DNA of 64,000 nt from Natrinema versiforme JCM 10478 (GCF_000337195.1 NZ_AOID01000022.1:59952-123951), one strand, 5' to 3'; positions 50,756-59,816 are shown, numbered from the stretch's first letter. Notes: a model not told the origin generated them from the sequence alone. Translations and numbers: made by a program.

Positions 50756-51127
50756 ATGCCAGCGCTCCGCGACGCGTTGCGGGACCTCTCCGAGGACGTC
50801 TTCTTCGATCTGCTCGAGAGCGAGGACGCCTATCTGCTCGTACTCGACGTGCCCGGGGTCTCCGCCGAGTCGCTCGACCTCGCGATCGAAGACGGGGTAA
50901 TTTCCATCGACGCCCACCGCGACAAAGAGCCCACCGACGACTACCGCTACCTCGAGGAGAACCGCTCGCTCTTTCTCGAGGCCGACCTTCCGCTGCCCGA
51001 CGACGCCTCCGACGCCGGGGCCGAGGCGACGGTCAACCGCGGCGTCCTCGAGTTGACGCTCCCGAAACGCGGCGCGGGCGAGGAGACGACCATCGATATC
51101 GTCGACGAGGACGCCGAAACGGGGTGA
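50756..51127 (+). CDS. hsp20: Hsp20/alpha-crystallin family small heat-shock protein
   Basis: A 123-residue chaperone. After a short N-terminal helix (LRDALRDLSEDVFFDLLE) comes the alpha-crystallin domain (AYLLVLDVPGVSAESLDLAI, GVISIDAH, NRSLFLEADLPLP, GVLELTLPKRG). It holds unfolding proteins. The TGA stop at 51125-51127 is in the same frame as the UbiB gene that follows, with open reading beyond it. A structured repeat lies upstream. Confidence 0.88.
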   Translation: MPALRDALRDLSEDVFFDLLESEDAYLLVLDVPGVSAESLDLAIEDGVISIDAHRDKEPTDDYRYLEENRSLFLEADLPLPDDASDAGAEATVNRGVLELTLPKRGAGEETTIDIVDEDAETG

Positions 51128-51133
51128 CAGAGG

Positions 51134-52864
51134 CTGGCCTCCCTCCGCGCCTATAAGCGGTTCGTCGTCGTCGCGTGGCAGTTCCTGCCGCTGTTGCTCG
51201 CCTACGCCCGCGACCGGCGGCGCTTCCTGCTGTTCGGTCGGCCCCGGCAGGTCGACCCCGAGACCCACCGCCACCGAGCCGACGTGTTACTCGAGTCGCT
51301 GCTGACGCTGGGGCCGACGTTCATCAAACTCGGGCAGTTGCTGTCGACCCGGCCGGACGTGCTCCCGCCGGCGTACATCGACGTACTCGCGTCGTTACAA
51401 GACGACGTGCCGCCGGCTCCGTGGCCCGACGCGAAACGGGTGCTCGAGGACGAACTCGGCCCCGTCGACGAGCGCTTTGCGGCGTTCGACACCGAGCCGA
51501 TCAGCGGCGCAAGTCTGGGACAGGTCTATCGAGCCCGTCTCGATCCAGACGCGGTCGGGACGGACCGCGGCGACGGTGAGACGCCGGCGACCCGCGCCGA
51601 CGGCGAGAGGGGTCGCGAGGTCGCGGTGAAGGTCCGTCGGCCCGAAATCGAATCCCTCGTCCGGGCGGACCTGCGGGTCATCAAGTGGTCCTTACCGATC
51701 CTGCTGTACTTCGTCGACGACGCCAGGTCGTTCTCGCTCGAGAACCTTGCCACGGAGTTCTCGAAGACCATCCGCGAGGAGATGGACTACGAGCGCGAGG
51801 CCGAGATGCTCGCCGAGATCAGGGGCAACTTCGCGGACGACGACCGGTTCCTGATCCCCGACGCGGTCGAGAGCCACTCCGGGCCGCGCGTGCTCACGAT
51901 GGAGTACATCGAGGGGACGAAGATCAACGATCTCGAGGCACTCGAGCGCAAGGGGATCGACCGGACGAAGATCGCGGAGAACTTGGAGCGATCGTACCTG
52001 CAGATGATTATGGACGACGGGGTCTTCCACGCCGATCCGCACCCGGGCAACCTCGCGGTGACCGACGACGGGCGGATCGTCTTCTACGACTTCGGGATGT
52101 CCGGGCGGGTCGATCCGTTCGTCCAGGAGAAGATCGTCGACTTCTATATCGCCGTCGCTAATCAGGACATCGACGGCATTCTCGACGCGCTGGTCGAGAT
52201 CGGGACGCTCTCCCCGGAGGCCGACCGCGGCGTGATGGCTGAAGTGATGGAGATCGCCATTCAGGACGCCCGTGGCGAGGACGTCGAGCAGTACCGGGTC
52301 AACCAGATCGTCGGCCAGATCGAGGACTCGATCTACGAGTTCCCGCTCCGGCTCCCGAAGAACCTCGCGCTCGTGTTGCGGGTCGCGACCGTCGTCGAAG
52401 GCGTCTGTGTCACGTTAGACGAGGACTTCGACTTCATCTCGGTCGCGACCGACTACCTGACTGAGGAGGGGTATCGCGAGGAGTCCATCCGGCAGTATCT
52501 CGACGAAACGGGCCAACAACTCCGACGGACCGGCGAGTCGCTGACCCGGATCGCACCGAAGGCCGAACGGGCACTCGACCGGCTCGACCGCGACGACCTC
52601 CACGTCAGGATCGGCGTCGAGGACACGGAGGACGTCTTCGAAGACCTCGCCAAACGGTTGGTCTACGGCATGTTGCTCACGATGTCGCTGTTCTCGATGG
52701 GGGTCCTCTACGCGCTCGAGGCCCCCAGAGGGTCGGTCGTCGCGGCGGTTTTCTCCGTGCTCGTGACGATCCAACTCTACCGCTCGTTCCGCTCGCCGAG
52801 CTCGATCGGGGCGCGACCGCAGTTCACCCGACAGAACCTGCGCCAGCGCCGCGGCGAGGAGTAA
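51134..52864 (+). CDS. AarF/ABC1/UbiB family kinase-like protein (non-canonical start)
   Basis: A ~576-residue protein. UbiB motifs are present: KxGQ in FIKLGQLLSTRPDVLP, the Ala-rich-loop equivalent ISGASLGQVYRA, invariant Lys in VAVKVRRPEI, and DPHPGNLAVTD then VFYDFGMSG. Two C-terminal helices anchor it. Members act on isoprenoid lipid or quinone metabolism. Family-like sequence starts at LASLRAYKRFVVVAWQFLP, but the only candidate initiation codon there is CTG (51134). The first canonical one is TTG at 51194, which would remove that N-terminus. The frame is continuous with hsp20 except for its TGA stop. Confidence 0.85.
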   Translation: MASLRAYKRFVVVAWQFLPLLLAYARDRRRFLLFGRPRQVDPETHRHRADVLLESLLTLGPTFIKLGQLLSTRPDVLPPAYIDVLASLQDDVPPAPWPDAKRVLEDELGPVDERFAAFDTEPISGASLGQVYRARLDPDAVGTDRGDGETPATRADGERGREVAVKVRRPEIESLVRADLRVIKWSLPILLYFVDDARSFSLENLATEFSKTIREEMDYEREAEMLAEIRGNFADDDRFLIPDAVESHSGPRVLTMEYIEGTKINDLEALERKGIDRTKIAENLERSYLQMIMDDGVFHADPHPGNLAVTDDGRIVFYDFGMSGRVDPFVQEKIVDFYIAVANQDIDGILDALVEIGTLSPEADRGVMAEVMEIAIQDARGEDVEQYRVNQIVGQIEDSIYEFPLRLPKNLALVLRVATVVEGVCVTLDEDFDFISVATDYLTEEGYREESIRQYLDETGQQLRRTGESLTRIAPKAERALDRLDRDDLHVRIGVEDTEDVFEDLAKRLVYGMLLTMSLFSMGVLYALEAPRGSVVAAVFSVLVTIQLYRSFRSPSSIGARPQFTRQNLRQRRGEE

Positions 52865-52887
52865 CCACTACTGTTCATCGGCGACTG

Positions 52888-52894
52888 AATATAG
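52888..52894 (+). promoter_or_regulatory. TATA-like box of the 52951 gene
   Basis: AATATAG lies about 57-63 bp before the ATG at 52951 and about 36-42 bp before the one at 52930. It suggests a leader of about 10-30 nt. Confidence 0.35.
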
Positions 52895-52950
52895 CCTCGA
52901 GCGGAGTATTCATTCCATTACAATGTCCGATGTACTGGTTCGGACGAGTA

Positions 52951-54624
52951 ATGCCGACAGTACTGCTTGCGAATCCCAACGCCGAGGTCGTCAGTCGGGA
53001 CGAGCGCCAGTGGGTCCTCTGTGGAACGCACGCACACGAACTTCGCGCGGAGATCGAGGGCGGTGCGGATTTCGAGGCGATCAAAACGCTCCACGACTCG
53101 CTGCCCGGTGAGGGAACGATCGTCGTTCTTTCGGCCCGTGCGGACGAGCCGACGATACGCGCCCATCGCGGCATCACGTCGGCCTACGAAGTGTTCTACT
53201 GCCTCGACTCGAGTGGCGAACCGGTCCTCACCGACCTGTTCCGGAACGCCCTCGCCCGGCTCGAGCCGGCCGATCGGACGGTACCGGACCGGGCGAAAGC
53301 CGACCACCTGCTCTATCGGACGACGCCGATCGACTCCTACGTCGAGCGGATCCACCGCCTCGGCCACGGCGAGACGCTCACGTGGACGCCCGGGGAGACC
53401 ACGCCCCGAACCGAACTGACGGAGACGCTCGAGCCCGAGTCCGGTCTCTCCCCCGCGAGCGCACATGACCGGCTCGACGAGGTGCTGTCGGCGGTCTGTG
53501 CCCCGGTCGCTGACGACGCCTCGCTCATGCTCTCCGGCGGGGTCGACTCGACGGTCCTCGAGCCCTACCTGACGAATCCCACCGAGAGCGTCACCGGTGC
53601 CTTCGACACGCCCGAACTCGAGTTCGAACGGGAGTACGCCGACCGCGCGAACGACCTCGTCGAGACCGACCGCGAGGTCGTCGACATGCGCGAATCGTCG
53701 TACCTCGAGCGCCTCGAGGCGGCCGTCGACGCACTGGGGATGCCACCCCACCAGCTCCAGACGCCGACGTTCGACGGGATCTACCGCGAGTTCGACGGGA
53801 ATGACACGCTCGTCAGCGGGCAGGTCGCCGACGCCGTCTTCGGCCTCGGCGGCTCGCTCGAGGTCGCTCGCAAAGTCTGGATGACGCGTCATCTCGGGTA
53901 CGTCCCGCCGGTCGTGGCGAAACTGCAGCAACACCGGGACGTGCTCGAGCGGCTCCGGCGGCATCCGTCCGATCCCGACGGACAGGGGCTCCAGTTCGCG
54001 GTCTACACGGACGTTCCCTCGGTCGTCGAGACCATCGGTCGCCGACGGTACGAACGACGACAGCGCGAGCGCTACGAGTACGCGATGGACCGCGTCCCAG
54101 ACGCCGACGGGGGCAGCTACGCACAGCACGTCCACGTCGGGCAGTGGATCGACTTCTTCTGTGAGGACGCCGTCACCGTCTGGCGACAGGCCGGCCTCGC
54201 GCGGGGCTGTGAGATGTATACGCCATTTGCGGGCAAGGCGGTCGCCGAACTCGCGCTCGGCCTCTCCTCGCCCGAGCGGTACGTCCGCAACGGTGAGCCA
54301 AAACACGTGCCGAAGCGACTGCTCGGCGAGTGGTACCCCGAGTACGACCGGAGCAAGCCGAAAGGCAACGGCAACTTCCCGGCCGACCGGTTCCTCTCGA
54401 CGGGCCCGCTCGCGTCCGTCTTCGACCGCTACGAGGTCCCCGAGTTCGCCCCGGACATCTCGGGTGCGATCGTCGACCACTCCCCCGGCCTCGCGTGGAA
54501 TCTGGCCGGCTACGCCGTCTGGCGCGACCGCGTCCTCCGAGCGGACGACCTCGAGCCGGTCTCTCACACACGGAGCGTATCGATTCCCGCGAGCGAATCG
54601 CGGGCTCCGGGAGAAACGATCTGA
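52951..54624 (+). CDS. Asparagine-synthase-like ATP-dependent enzyme lacking the glutaminase cysteine
   Basis: About 557 residues. The C-terminal part is the asparagine-synthase ATP-pyrophosphatase: MLSGGVDSTVLEPYL (PP-loop), VSGQVADAVFGLGGSLE, and YTPFAGKAVAELALGLSSPE. The N-terminal 180 residues resemble the amidotransferase region only at its end (RIHRLGHGETLTW), and there is no Cys at position 2, so glutamine cannot be used in the usual way. It may use ammonia or form another amide bond, as related beta-lactam or lasso cyclases do. Start 52951 chosen; 52930 possible. Confidence 0.82.
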   Translation: MPTVLLANPNAEVVSRDERQWVLCGTHAHELRAEIEGGADFEAIKTLHDSLPGEGTIVVLSARADEPTIRAHRGITSAYEVFYCLDSSGEPVLTDLFRNALARLEPADRTVPDRAKADHLLYRTTPIDSYVERIHRLGHGETLTWTPGETTPRTELTETLEPESGLSPASAHDRLDEVLSAVCAPVADDASLMLSGGVDSTVLEPYLTNPTESVTGAFDTPELEFEREYADRANDLVETDREVVDMRESSYLERLEAAVDALGMPPHQLQTPTFDGIYREFDGNDTLVSGQVADAVFGLGGSLEVARKVWMTRHLGYVPPVVAKLQQHRDVLERLRRHPSDPDGQGLQFAVYTDVPSVVETIGRRRYERRQRERYEYAMDRVPDADGGSYAQHVHVGQWIDFFCEDAVTVWRQAGLARGCEMYTPFAGKAVAELALGLSSPERYVRNGEPKHVPKRLLGEWYPEYDRSKPKGNGNFPADRFLSTGPLASVFDRYEVPEFAPDISGAIVDHSPGLAWNLAGYAVWRDRVLRADDLEPVSHTRSVSIPASESRAPGETI

Positions 54625-54739
54625 TCTGCCGGAACGAGTCGCCTCCGCGCGTGCGCCTCGAGAACCGTGCCGAGCGACCCGTTTCGAACCGACTGCAGTG
54701 GCCCCGAGCTTCTTTCCACCCCGGGACCGAACGGTCGGT

Positions 54740-55813
54740 ATGGAATACGAGGCAATCGCCGACCTGCCGCTGACGATCGAGGAGGCGTCGACCGAGCGCC
54801 TCGAGCGCGAGACCTCGAGCGAGTTCACCCGCGTCACGACGGTGGTTTCGTTGACGGGACCAGCACAGAACGGCGACGAAACGGCGACCGGCCGCGGCGA
54901 GGACGTCACCTACGAGACCGAAGACCACGACCGGCTGGCGGAGACGGGGCTGCCCGACCTGACCGGCGAGTGGACGATCGACTCGTTTTCCGCGCGGCTC
55001 GGCGATCTCGATCTCTTTCCGGGCGGTGCGCCCGATCGCGACGTCTTTCGGAACTACCGGCGGTGGGGCGTAGAGAGCGCCGCGCTTGACCTCGCGCTCC
55101 GGCAGGCCGAGACCGATCTCGGGAGCGAACTGGACCGGACGGCCGAGCCCGTTCGGTTCGTCGCCAGCACCCGCCTCGGCGAGCCGCCGACGACCGACCG
55201 GCTCGAGTCGTTGCGCGAGCGGGTGCCCGACCTCGAGTTCAAGCTCGATCCCATCCCGGCGTGGGACGCGGAGCTGGTGGCAGCCATCGACGAGGCCGTC
55301 GGGACCGAGGCAGTCCAAATCCTCGACCTGAAGGGCCAGTACGAGGGAACCGAGGTAGACGTGCCGGCTGATCCGGCGCTGTACGAACGCGTCCTCGAGG
55401 CCTTCCCCGAGGCCGTCATCGAGGATCCGGCGTTGACCGACGAGACGTGGCCGCTGTTCGAGGACCCCGCCGTCCGATCTCGCGTCTCGTGGGACGCCCC
55501 GATCCACGGAATCGCGGACATCGAGGCGCTGCCGTGGGACCCCGACTGGCTGAATATCAAGCCCTCGCGCTTCGGCTCGCTCGAGTCGCTGTGCGAAACG
55601 ATCGCCTACTGCGACGAGCGAGACGTGCGACTGTACGGCGGCGGGCAGTTCGAACTCGGCGTCGGTCGCGGCCAACTCCAGCGGTTGGCGTCGCTTTGCT
55701 ACCCCGACGGGCCGAACGACATCGCGCCGCGGGCGTACAACGATCTCGACATCGGTGACGGGTTACCGCGGAGTCCGCTGGAACTATCGACTGACTCCGT
55801 CGGCTTCCGCTGA
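54740..55813 (+). CDS. Enolase-superfamily protein
   Basis: A 357-residue protein with an enolase-like barrel. A lysine in FKLDPIPAWD and metal ligands appear as Asp in ILDLKGQYEG, Glu in VIEDPALTDE and Asp in VSWDAPIHG, followed by WLNIKPSRFG and GGGQFELGVGRGQLQRLASL. This places it near the mandelate-racemase/OSB-synthase groups. It lacks the usual spacing of a known group, so no substrate is given. ATG 54740 chosen; the upstream open frame is noise. Confidence 0.75.
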   Translation: MEYEAIADLPLTIEEASTERLERETSSEFTRVTTVVSLTGPAQNGDETATGRGEDVTYETEDHDRLAETGLPDLTGEWTIDSFSARLGDLDLFPGGAPDRDVFRNYRRWGVESAALDLALRQAETDLGSELDRTAEPVRFVASTRLGEPPTTDRLESLRERVPDLEFKLDPIPAWDAELVAAIDEAVGTEAVQILDLKGQYEGTEVDVPADPALYERVLEAFPEAVIEDPALTDETWPLFEDPAVRSRVSWDAPIHGIADIEALPWDPDWLNIKPSRFGSLESLCETIAYCDERDVRLYGGGQFELGVGRGQLQRLASLCYPDGPNDIAPRAYNDLDIGDGLPRSPLELSTDSVGFR

Positions 55814-56156
55814 GACCGGTCGCGACGGCACGCTATCGGCAGCTAGTTTGTAACAGCTCATTGGAACAGTATCTCTTCGCAATTGGCCAGTAGACTTTCA
55901 GGTTTCGGGCTGTTTCGAAGAAGTCCGGGGTGGACTGGATGGATGTGAGTTCTGCGGTCCAGCCTGGATGTGAGTTTTTTACCCGGACATTCGTCCGGTT
56001 GCAGCCTCCAGATGAAAAAGGATGGGGGTTCGTCAATCGATGCGCCGCCACATAGAGCCGAGCCAGATCCCGTCTGAACCGGCCCTGTTAGCACATCGAA
56101 CGCACGCCAGCGGCCATTCCAAACGGTTTATGCACGTCGATTGATTACGCCGGGAC
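55814..56156. other. AT-richer intergenic region with short direct repeat and hairpin
   Basis: 343 bp between parallel genes. TGGATGTGAGTT occurs twice, 25 bp apart (55940-55951 and 55965-55976). A T-run (55974-55980) follows, then CCGGAC-ATTC-GTCCGG (55983-55998). GC content is lower than in the surrounding genes. Weak minus-strand frames exist, but none is convincing. The T-run could end transcription of the enolase-superfamily gene. Confidence 0.5.
56127..56132 (+). promoter_or_regulatory. TATA-like box of eIF5A
   Basis: TTTATG lies 25-30 bp before the ATG at 56157, at the standard distance for a leaderless transcript. Confidence 0.5.
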
Positions 56157-56531
56157 ATGGCGAAACAGCAGACCGAAGTTCGCGAACTCCAGGAAGGAAG
56201 CTACGTCATGATCGACGACACGCCGTGTAAGATCAACGCCTACTCGACGGCGAAGCCGGGCAAACACGGCAGCGCCAAGGCTCGCGTCGAGGCCGAAGGC
56301 GTCTTCGACGGCAAGAAGCGCTCGCTCTCCCAGCCTGTCGACGCGAAGATCTGGGTCCCGATCATCGAGCGGAAAAACGGTCAGGTCGTCTCCGTCGACG
56401 GGTCGGACATGCAGGTCATGGACCTCGAGACCTACGAGACGATCACGATGCGCATCCCCGACGACATCGACGTCTCCCCCGACGAGAACATCGAGTACCT
56501 CGAGATGGAAGACCAGCGAAAGATCGTCTGA
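56157..56531 (+). CDS. eif5a: Translation initiation factor 5A (eIF5A)
   Basis: A 124-residue elongation/initiation factor that helps ribosomes through difficult sequences such as polyprolines. The modification loop is [10 protein letters not shown] with the hypusine/deoxyhypusine Lys36. The second, OB-fold domain follows (VWVPI-like [18 protein letters not shown]). Its TGA stop shares one base with the ATG of the next gene, so the two are translationally coupled. Confidence 0.97.
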   Translation: MAKQQTEVRELQEGSYVMIDDTPCKINAYSTAKPGKHGSAKARVEAEGVFDGKKRSLSQPVDAKIWVPIIERKNGQVVSVDGSDMQVMDLETYETITMRIPDDIDVSPDENIEYLEMEDQRKIV

Positions 56532-57379
56532 TGTTTCCCGGGGCGACCGACGACAGCGAGGCGACCGACACGGCGGATCGATCCACCCGTGACGGCGCGA
56601 ACTTCGTGGTCGTCGGTGCGCCCCTGGACGCAACGACGACCTTTCAGCCGGGGACCCGCTTCGGGCCCCGACGGATCCGTTCTCTCTCCGAGCCGTTCGA
56701 CGATTACGACCGCCGGACTGACCAGCAGTTTTCGACCCTCGGCGTCGCTGATCACGGCGACGTTCGTGCGTGGAACGACGTTCCGGAGTACCTCGAGTAC
56801 CTCGCGAGCACCCTGCGGGAAGCCGTCTGGAACGACGCCGTCCCGCTACTGCTGGGTGGCGAACACACCGTCTCCCTCGCGGGCGTCCGCGCGGTCGAAC
56901 CCGAGGTGTTCGTCTGTCTCGATGCCCACCTCGACCTGTACGACGCCTACGACGGGAACCCGCTCTCCCACGCCGCTGTCACCCGGCGCATCCTCGAGGA
57001 TGTCGACAGTGTCGAGGAGGTCGTTCTCCTTGGGGCTCGCACCGGCAGCGAAACCGAGTGGGAACGCGCTGCCGCAGACGACGTGACCGTCGTTCCGCCC
57101 GAGGCGGTCGGCGAGTGGTCGCCCGATGATCGACTCGCAGGCCGCGAGGTCTACCTGAGCGTCGACATCGACGCCGCTGACCCCGGCTACGCGCCGGGAA
57201 CCGGGACGATGGAACCGTTCGGCCTCGAGCCCCGCGAACTCCGCGACGTGGTGCGCGAAGTGGCTCCCCACGCCGCCGGGTTCGACGTTGTCGAGGTCAA
57301 CGACCGCGACGACGGCCAGACGGCCGCACTGGCCGCGAAGCTGGTTCGGGAGTTCGTCTTCTCGAATGCTGACGGGTAA
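56531..57379 (+). CDS. speB: Agmatinase/ureohydrolase-family protein coupled to eIF5A
   Basis: A 282-residue arginase-fold enzyme. The dinuclear manganese site is visible in LLLGGEHTVSL, CLDAHLDLYD and SVDIDAADPGYAPG. The classical substrate is agmatine. In haloarchaea a gene in this position has been proposed to act on an agmatine-derived group on eIF5A during deoxyhypusine formation, which fits the one-base overlap with eIF5A seen here. Free agmatine hydrolysis for polyamine synthesis is the alternative. Confidence 0.92.
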   Translation: MFPGATDDSEATDTADRSTRDGANFVVVGAPLDATTTFQPGTRFGPRRIRSLSEPFDDYDRRTDQQFSTLGVADHGDVRAWNDVPEYLEYLASTLREAVWNDAVPLLLGGEHTVSLAGVRAVEPEVFVCLDAHLDLYDAYDGNPLSHAAVTRRILEDVDSVEEVVLLGARTGSETEWERAAADDVTVVPPEAVGEWSPDDRLAGREVYLSVDIDAADPGYAPGTGTMEPFGLEPRELRDVVREVAPHAAGFDVVEVNDRDDGQTAALAAKLVREFVFSNADG

Positions 57380-57405
57380 TCGGCATTTCTCGTCCGTACG
57401 TTGCG

Positions 57406-57540
57406 GTGGCGCGTGCTGAGCCGCGGTGAGCGGACGGCGAACCGCGGCTCGAACGCACGCGAGGGATGAGTGAGTACGTGAGTCCGAACGAATCGGTTGG
57501 GGAGGTCGAGGCATCTCCGTGCTGGCACGATAGCAGAACG
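57406..57540. repeat. ~135-bp structured intergenic repeat, copy 2
   Basis: Starts GTGGCGCGTGCTG, then a perfect 10-bp stem GAGCCGCGGT (57418-57427) with ACCGCGGCTC (57441-57450). The conserved blocks GCGAGGGATGAGTGAG and GAACGAATCGGTTGGGGAGG follow, then TGGCACGATAGCAGAACG. It ends 90 bp before the Nudix start, close to the 93 bp seen for copy 1 and hsp20. Confidence 0.75.
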
Positions 57541-57630
57541 ACCGTTCGGCACGCTCCGTTTTTACCACCGACGCGAGGTTCCGTCGAGGCGAGCGTACAC
57601 CCTTTTCACGCTCCGAGCGAACCCCCAACC

Positions 57631-58125
57631 ATGATCGAGGCGACGCTGTGTTTCCCGCTGCGAGACGGCGGTGACGCTGCGGCCGACCGCGAGGTGCTGC
57701 TCATCGAGAAACGCCGCGGCCTCGGTGAAGGCTGGTACAACGGCCCCGGCGGGAAGTGCGAATCCGGCGAGACGCCCCGCGAGTGCGCGATCCGCGAAAC
57801 CGAGGAAGAGGTCGGTCTCGAGGTCTCGGACCTCGAGAAGGCGGGCGAACTCCGATTCCTGCTCGACGGCGAGGCTCACACCTTCTGTCACGTCTACCGC
57901 ACCCGCTCGTTCGCCGGCGAACCCAGCGTCTCCGAGGAGGCCTATCCGGAGTGGATCCCCGTCGATGACGTGCCCTATGACCGGATGTGGGACGACGATC
58001 TCCTGTGGCTGCCGGGCGTGCTCGAGGGGAAGACGGTCGCTGGTGAGTTCCGGTTCGAAGGCGGCGAACCGCTCGACGAGGCCGCGTTCGTCGATCACGA
58101 CCTCGAGTGGGACGTCTCGTTCTGA
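57631..58125 (+). CDS. Nudix hydrolase, 8-oxo-dGTPase-like
   Basis: A 164-residue pyrophosphohydrolase. The Nudix box is complete, beginning GGKCESGETPRECAI and continuing RETEEEVGLEV. WYNGPGGKCESGE before it resembles MTH1-type enzymes, and DDLLWLPGVLEGKTVAGEF near the end is also MTH1-like. It probably removes oxidised nucleotides. The ATG at 57631 is chosen; the open frame upstream runs through the repeat element. Confidence 0.9.
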   Translation: MIEATLCFPLRDGGDAAADREVLLIEKRRGLGEGWYNGPGGKCESGETPRECAIRETEEEVGLEVSDLEKAGELRFLLDGEAHTFCHVYRTRSFAGEPSVSEEAYPEWIPVDDVPYDRMWDDDLLWLPGVLEGKTVAGEFRFEGGEPLDEAAFVDHDLEWDVSF

Positions 58126-58167
58126 CCGGTCGCTCGCTCCCGCCCGATTTACGATCCGATTACCGAG

Positions 58168-59142
58168 TTACGGCTTCAGCACGACCTTCCCGGAACTCTT
58201 CCGATCCTCGATGTACTGGTGGGCCTCGGCCGCGTCCTCGAGCGCGAACGACTCGCCCAGGATGACCTCGAGATCGCCGCCCGCGAGACCCTCCGTCAAT
58301 TCGGGAACGGCCTGCATGACTCGCGACGGATCGTGCATCGAGGCCTGCCCGAGGTGGAACCCCTTGACGGTCTTGTTCTCGAAGAGCAGGCGCTGGTTGC
58401 TGACCTCTGCGGGAACGCCGCTTGCCACACCGTAGGTAACCATCCGACCGAAGTGGGCCATCGCGTCGAGGCTGCGCTCGAAGACGTCGTCGCCGACGCT
58501 CTCGAGGACGAGATCGACGCCCTCGCCGTCGGTTTCCTTGTCGACGACCTCACGGAAGTCCGTCTCGGTGTAGTTGATCGGGTGATCACAGCCCAACTCG
58601 GCCGCGAGGTCGAGTTTCTCCTGCGTGCTCGCGGTGCCGAAGACTTCAGCGCCGGCGTTCGACGCCAACTGGACGGCGGCGGTGCCGACCCCGCCGGCTG
58701 CTGCTTGGACGAGGACGGATTCGCCCTCCTCGAGGCCGCCCCACTCGAAGAGACACGCGTGGGCGGTGAGGAACTGGACGGGGAACCCGGCTGCCTCGTC
58801 GAAACTCATCGCCTCGGGGATCGGGAAGAGTAGGTCCGCAGCGGCGGTGACGTACTCGGCGTAGCCGCCGGTGTCGAGCATGCCGACGACGCGGTCGCCT
58901 TCCGAGAGATCCTCGACGCCGTCGCCGACCGCGTCGACCGTTCCCGCGGCTTCCATACCGGGCACGTAGGGGGCGTCGGGGCCGCCCGGATAATGGCCGC
59001 GTCGTTGCATGATGTCCCCGAAGTTGATTCCCGCGGACTCGATGTCGATTCGAACCTCGCCCGCGTCGGGCTCGGGGGTCGGTACGTCGACCACGGAGAG
59101 TTCGTCGCTGTCGCCGTAGGCGTCGACTTCGATCGCTTTCAT
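58168..59142 (-). CDS. Zinc-independent quinone oxidoreductase (MDR family)
   Basis: A 324-residue NADPH-dependent reductase. The N-terminal catalytic domain (AGINFGDIMQRRGHYPGGPD, VPGMEAAGTVDAVGDGVE) lacks the zinc-binding cysteines. The Rossmann domain reads VLVQAAAGGVGTAAVQLASN, AEVFGTASTQEKL. The end (QYIEDRKSSGKVVLKP) is typical of quinone reductases. It probably reduces quinones or enones. Convergent with the Nudix gene. Confidence 0.92.
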   Translation of the reverse strand: MKAIEVDAYGDSDELSVVDVPTPEPDAGEVRIDIESAGINFGDIMQRRGHYPGGPDAPYVPGMEAAGTVDAVGDGVEDLSEGDRVVGMLDTGGYAEYVTAAADLLFPIPEAMSFDEAAGFPVQFLTAHACLFEWGGLEEGESVLVQAAAGGVGTAAVQLASNAGAEVFGTASTQEKLDLAAELGCDHPINYTETDFREVVDKETDGEGVDLVLESVGDDVFERSLDAMAHFGRMVTYGVASGVPAEVSNQRLLFENKTVKGFHLGQASMHDPSRVMQAVPELTEGLAGGDLEVILGESFALEDAAEAHQYIEDRKSSGKVVLKP

Positions 59143-59320
59143 GCGGAATTATACTCGCGTGACTCGCATAAAGGTGGGAGAACCGGGGGAAACAGAGATC
59201 TCGTTTATAATTTCTAGAAGCCGTGAACGACCGACGAATGATTAAGTACTGACAGTGCGAAGTAACGGTTATGGTCCCGCTCACACGGAATCGACTCTCT
59301 CACTCACCGCTGGAGATCGG

Positions 59321-59713
59321 ATGAACGAACGTCGCAACCGCCGACTGAGTGCCGTCGTCGGCGTGTCCCTCCTCCTCATCACCGGCGGCGGCGTCGCGCT
59401 GCTCGGTACCGCCGTTCTCGACGCGCCCGTGGTTGTCGCCCAGCTAACGCTGCTCGGGCTGGCTGGCGTGTTCGATGTCGTGGCGGCGACCGACACGGGA
59501 CTGACCGACCGCTGGGCGTGGTACCGATGGAACGGTGCCGGAAACGTCCTGCTCGGGCTGTCGCTCCCGCTCGGGATCGCTGGAACTGGGGGCCCCTTTT
59601 TCCTCCTCTTGACCGGCGTCGGCGGGCTCTCGCTGGCGGCGATGGGAATCGACATGCTCGCGTTCCACGGGAAATACACTCGCGACGAGCGACTCGACCG
59701 AAAGGGAAGCTAA
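59321..59713 (+). CDS. Four-helix membrane protein, unknown function
   Basis: A 130-residue protein with four hydrophobic helices (VVGVSLLLITGGGVALLG, VVVAQLTLLGLAGVFDVVA, WNGAGNVLLGLSLPLGIAG, GPFFLLLTGVGGLSLAAMG) and charged ends. GGAG at 59312-59315 precedes the ATG at 59321. No family recognised. Confidence 0.65.
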   Translation: MNERRNRRLSAVVGVSLLLITGGGVALLGTAVLDAPVVVAQLTLLGLAGVFDVVAATDTGLTDRWAWYRWNGAGNVLLGLSLPLGIAGTGGPFFLLLTGVGGLSLAAMGIDMLAFHGKYTRDERLDRKGS

Positions 59714-59816
59714 CCGCCGCGCGTTCCGACTGGTCCGCCTTTCCGTTCCTAGTAGGTCACGGATCGGCGTCCGGCCTTCGCATGGTTTAAGCCCGCGCTG
59801 ACTGCATGTCGACACA

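Noticed and set aside
55833-56094. Short minus-strand frames that might be a transposase or gene relic
   Set aside because: Two different frames have slightly protein-like stretches, but neither matches a family I know and both are short.
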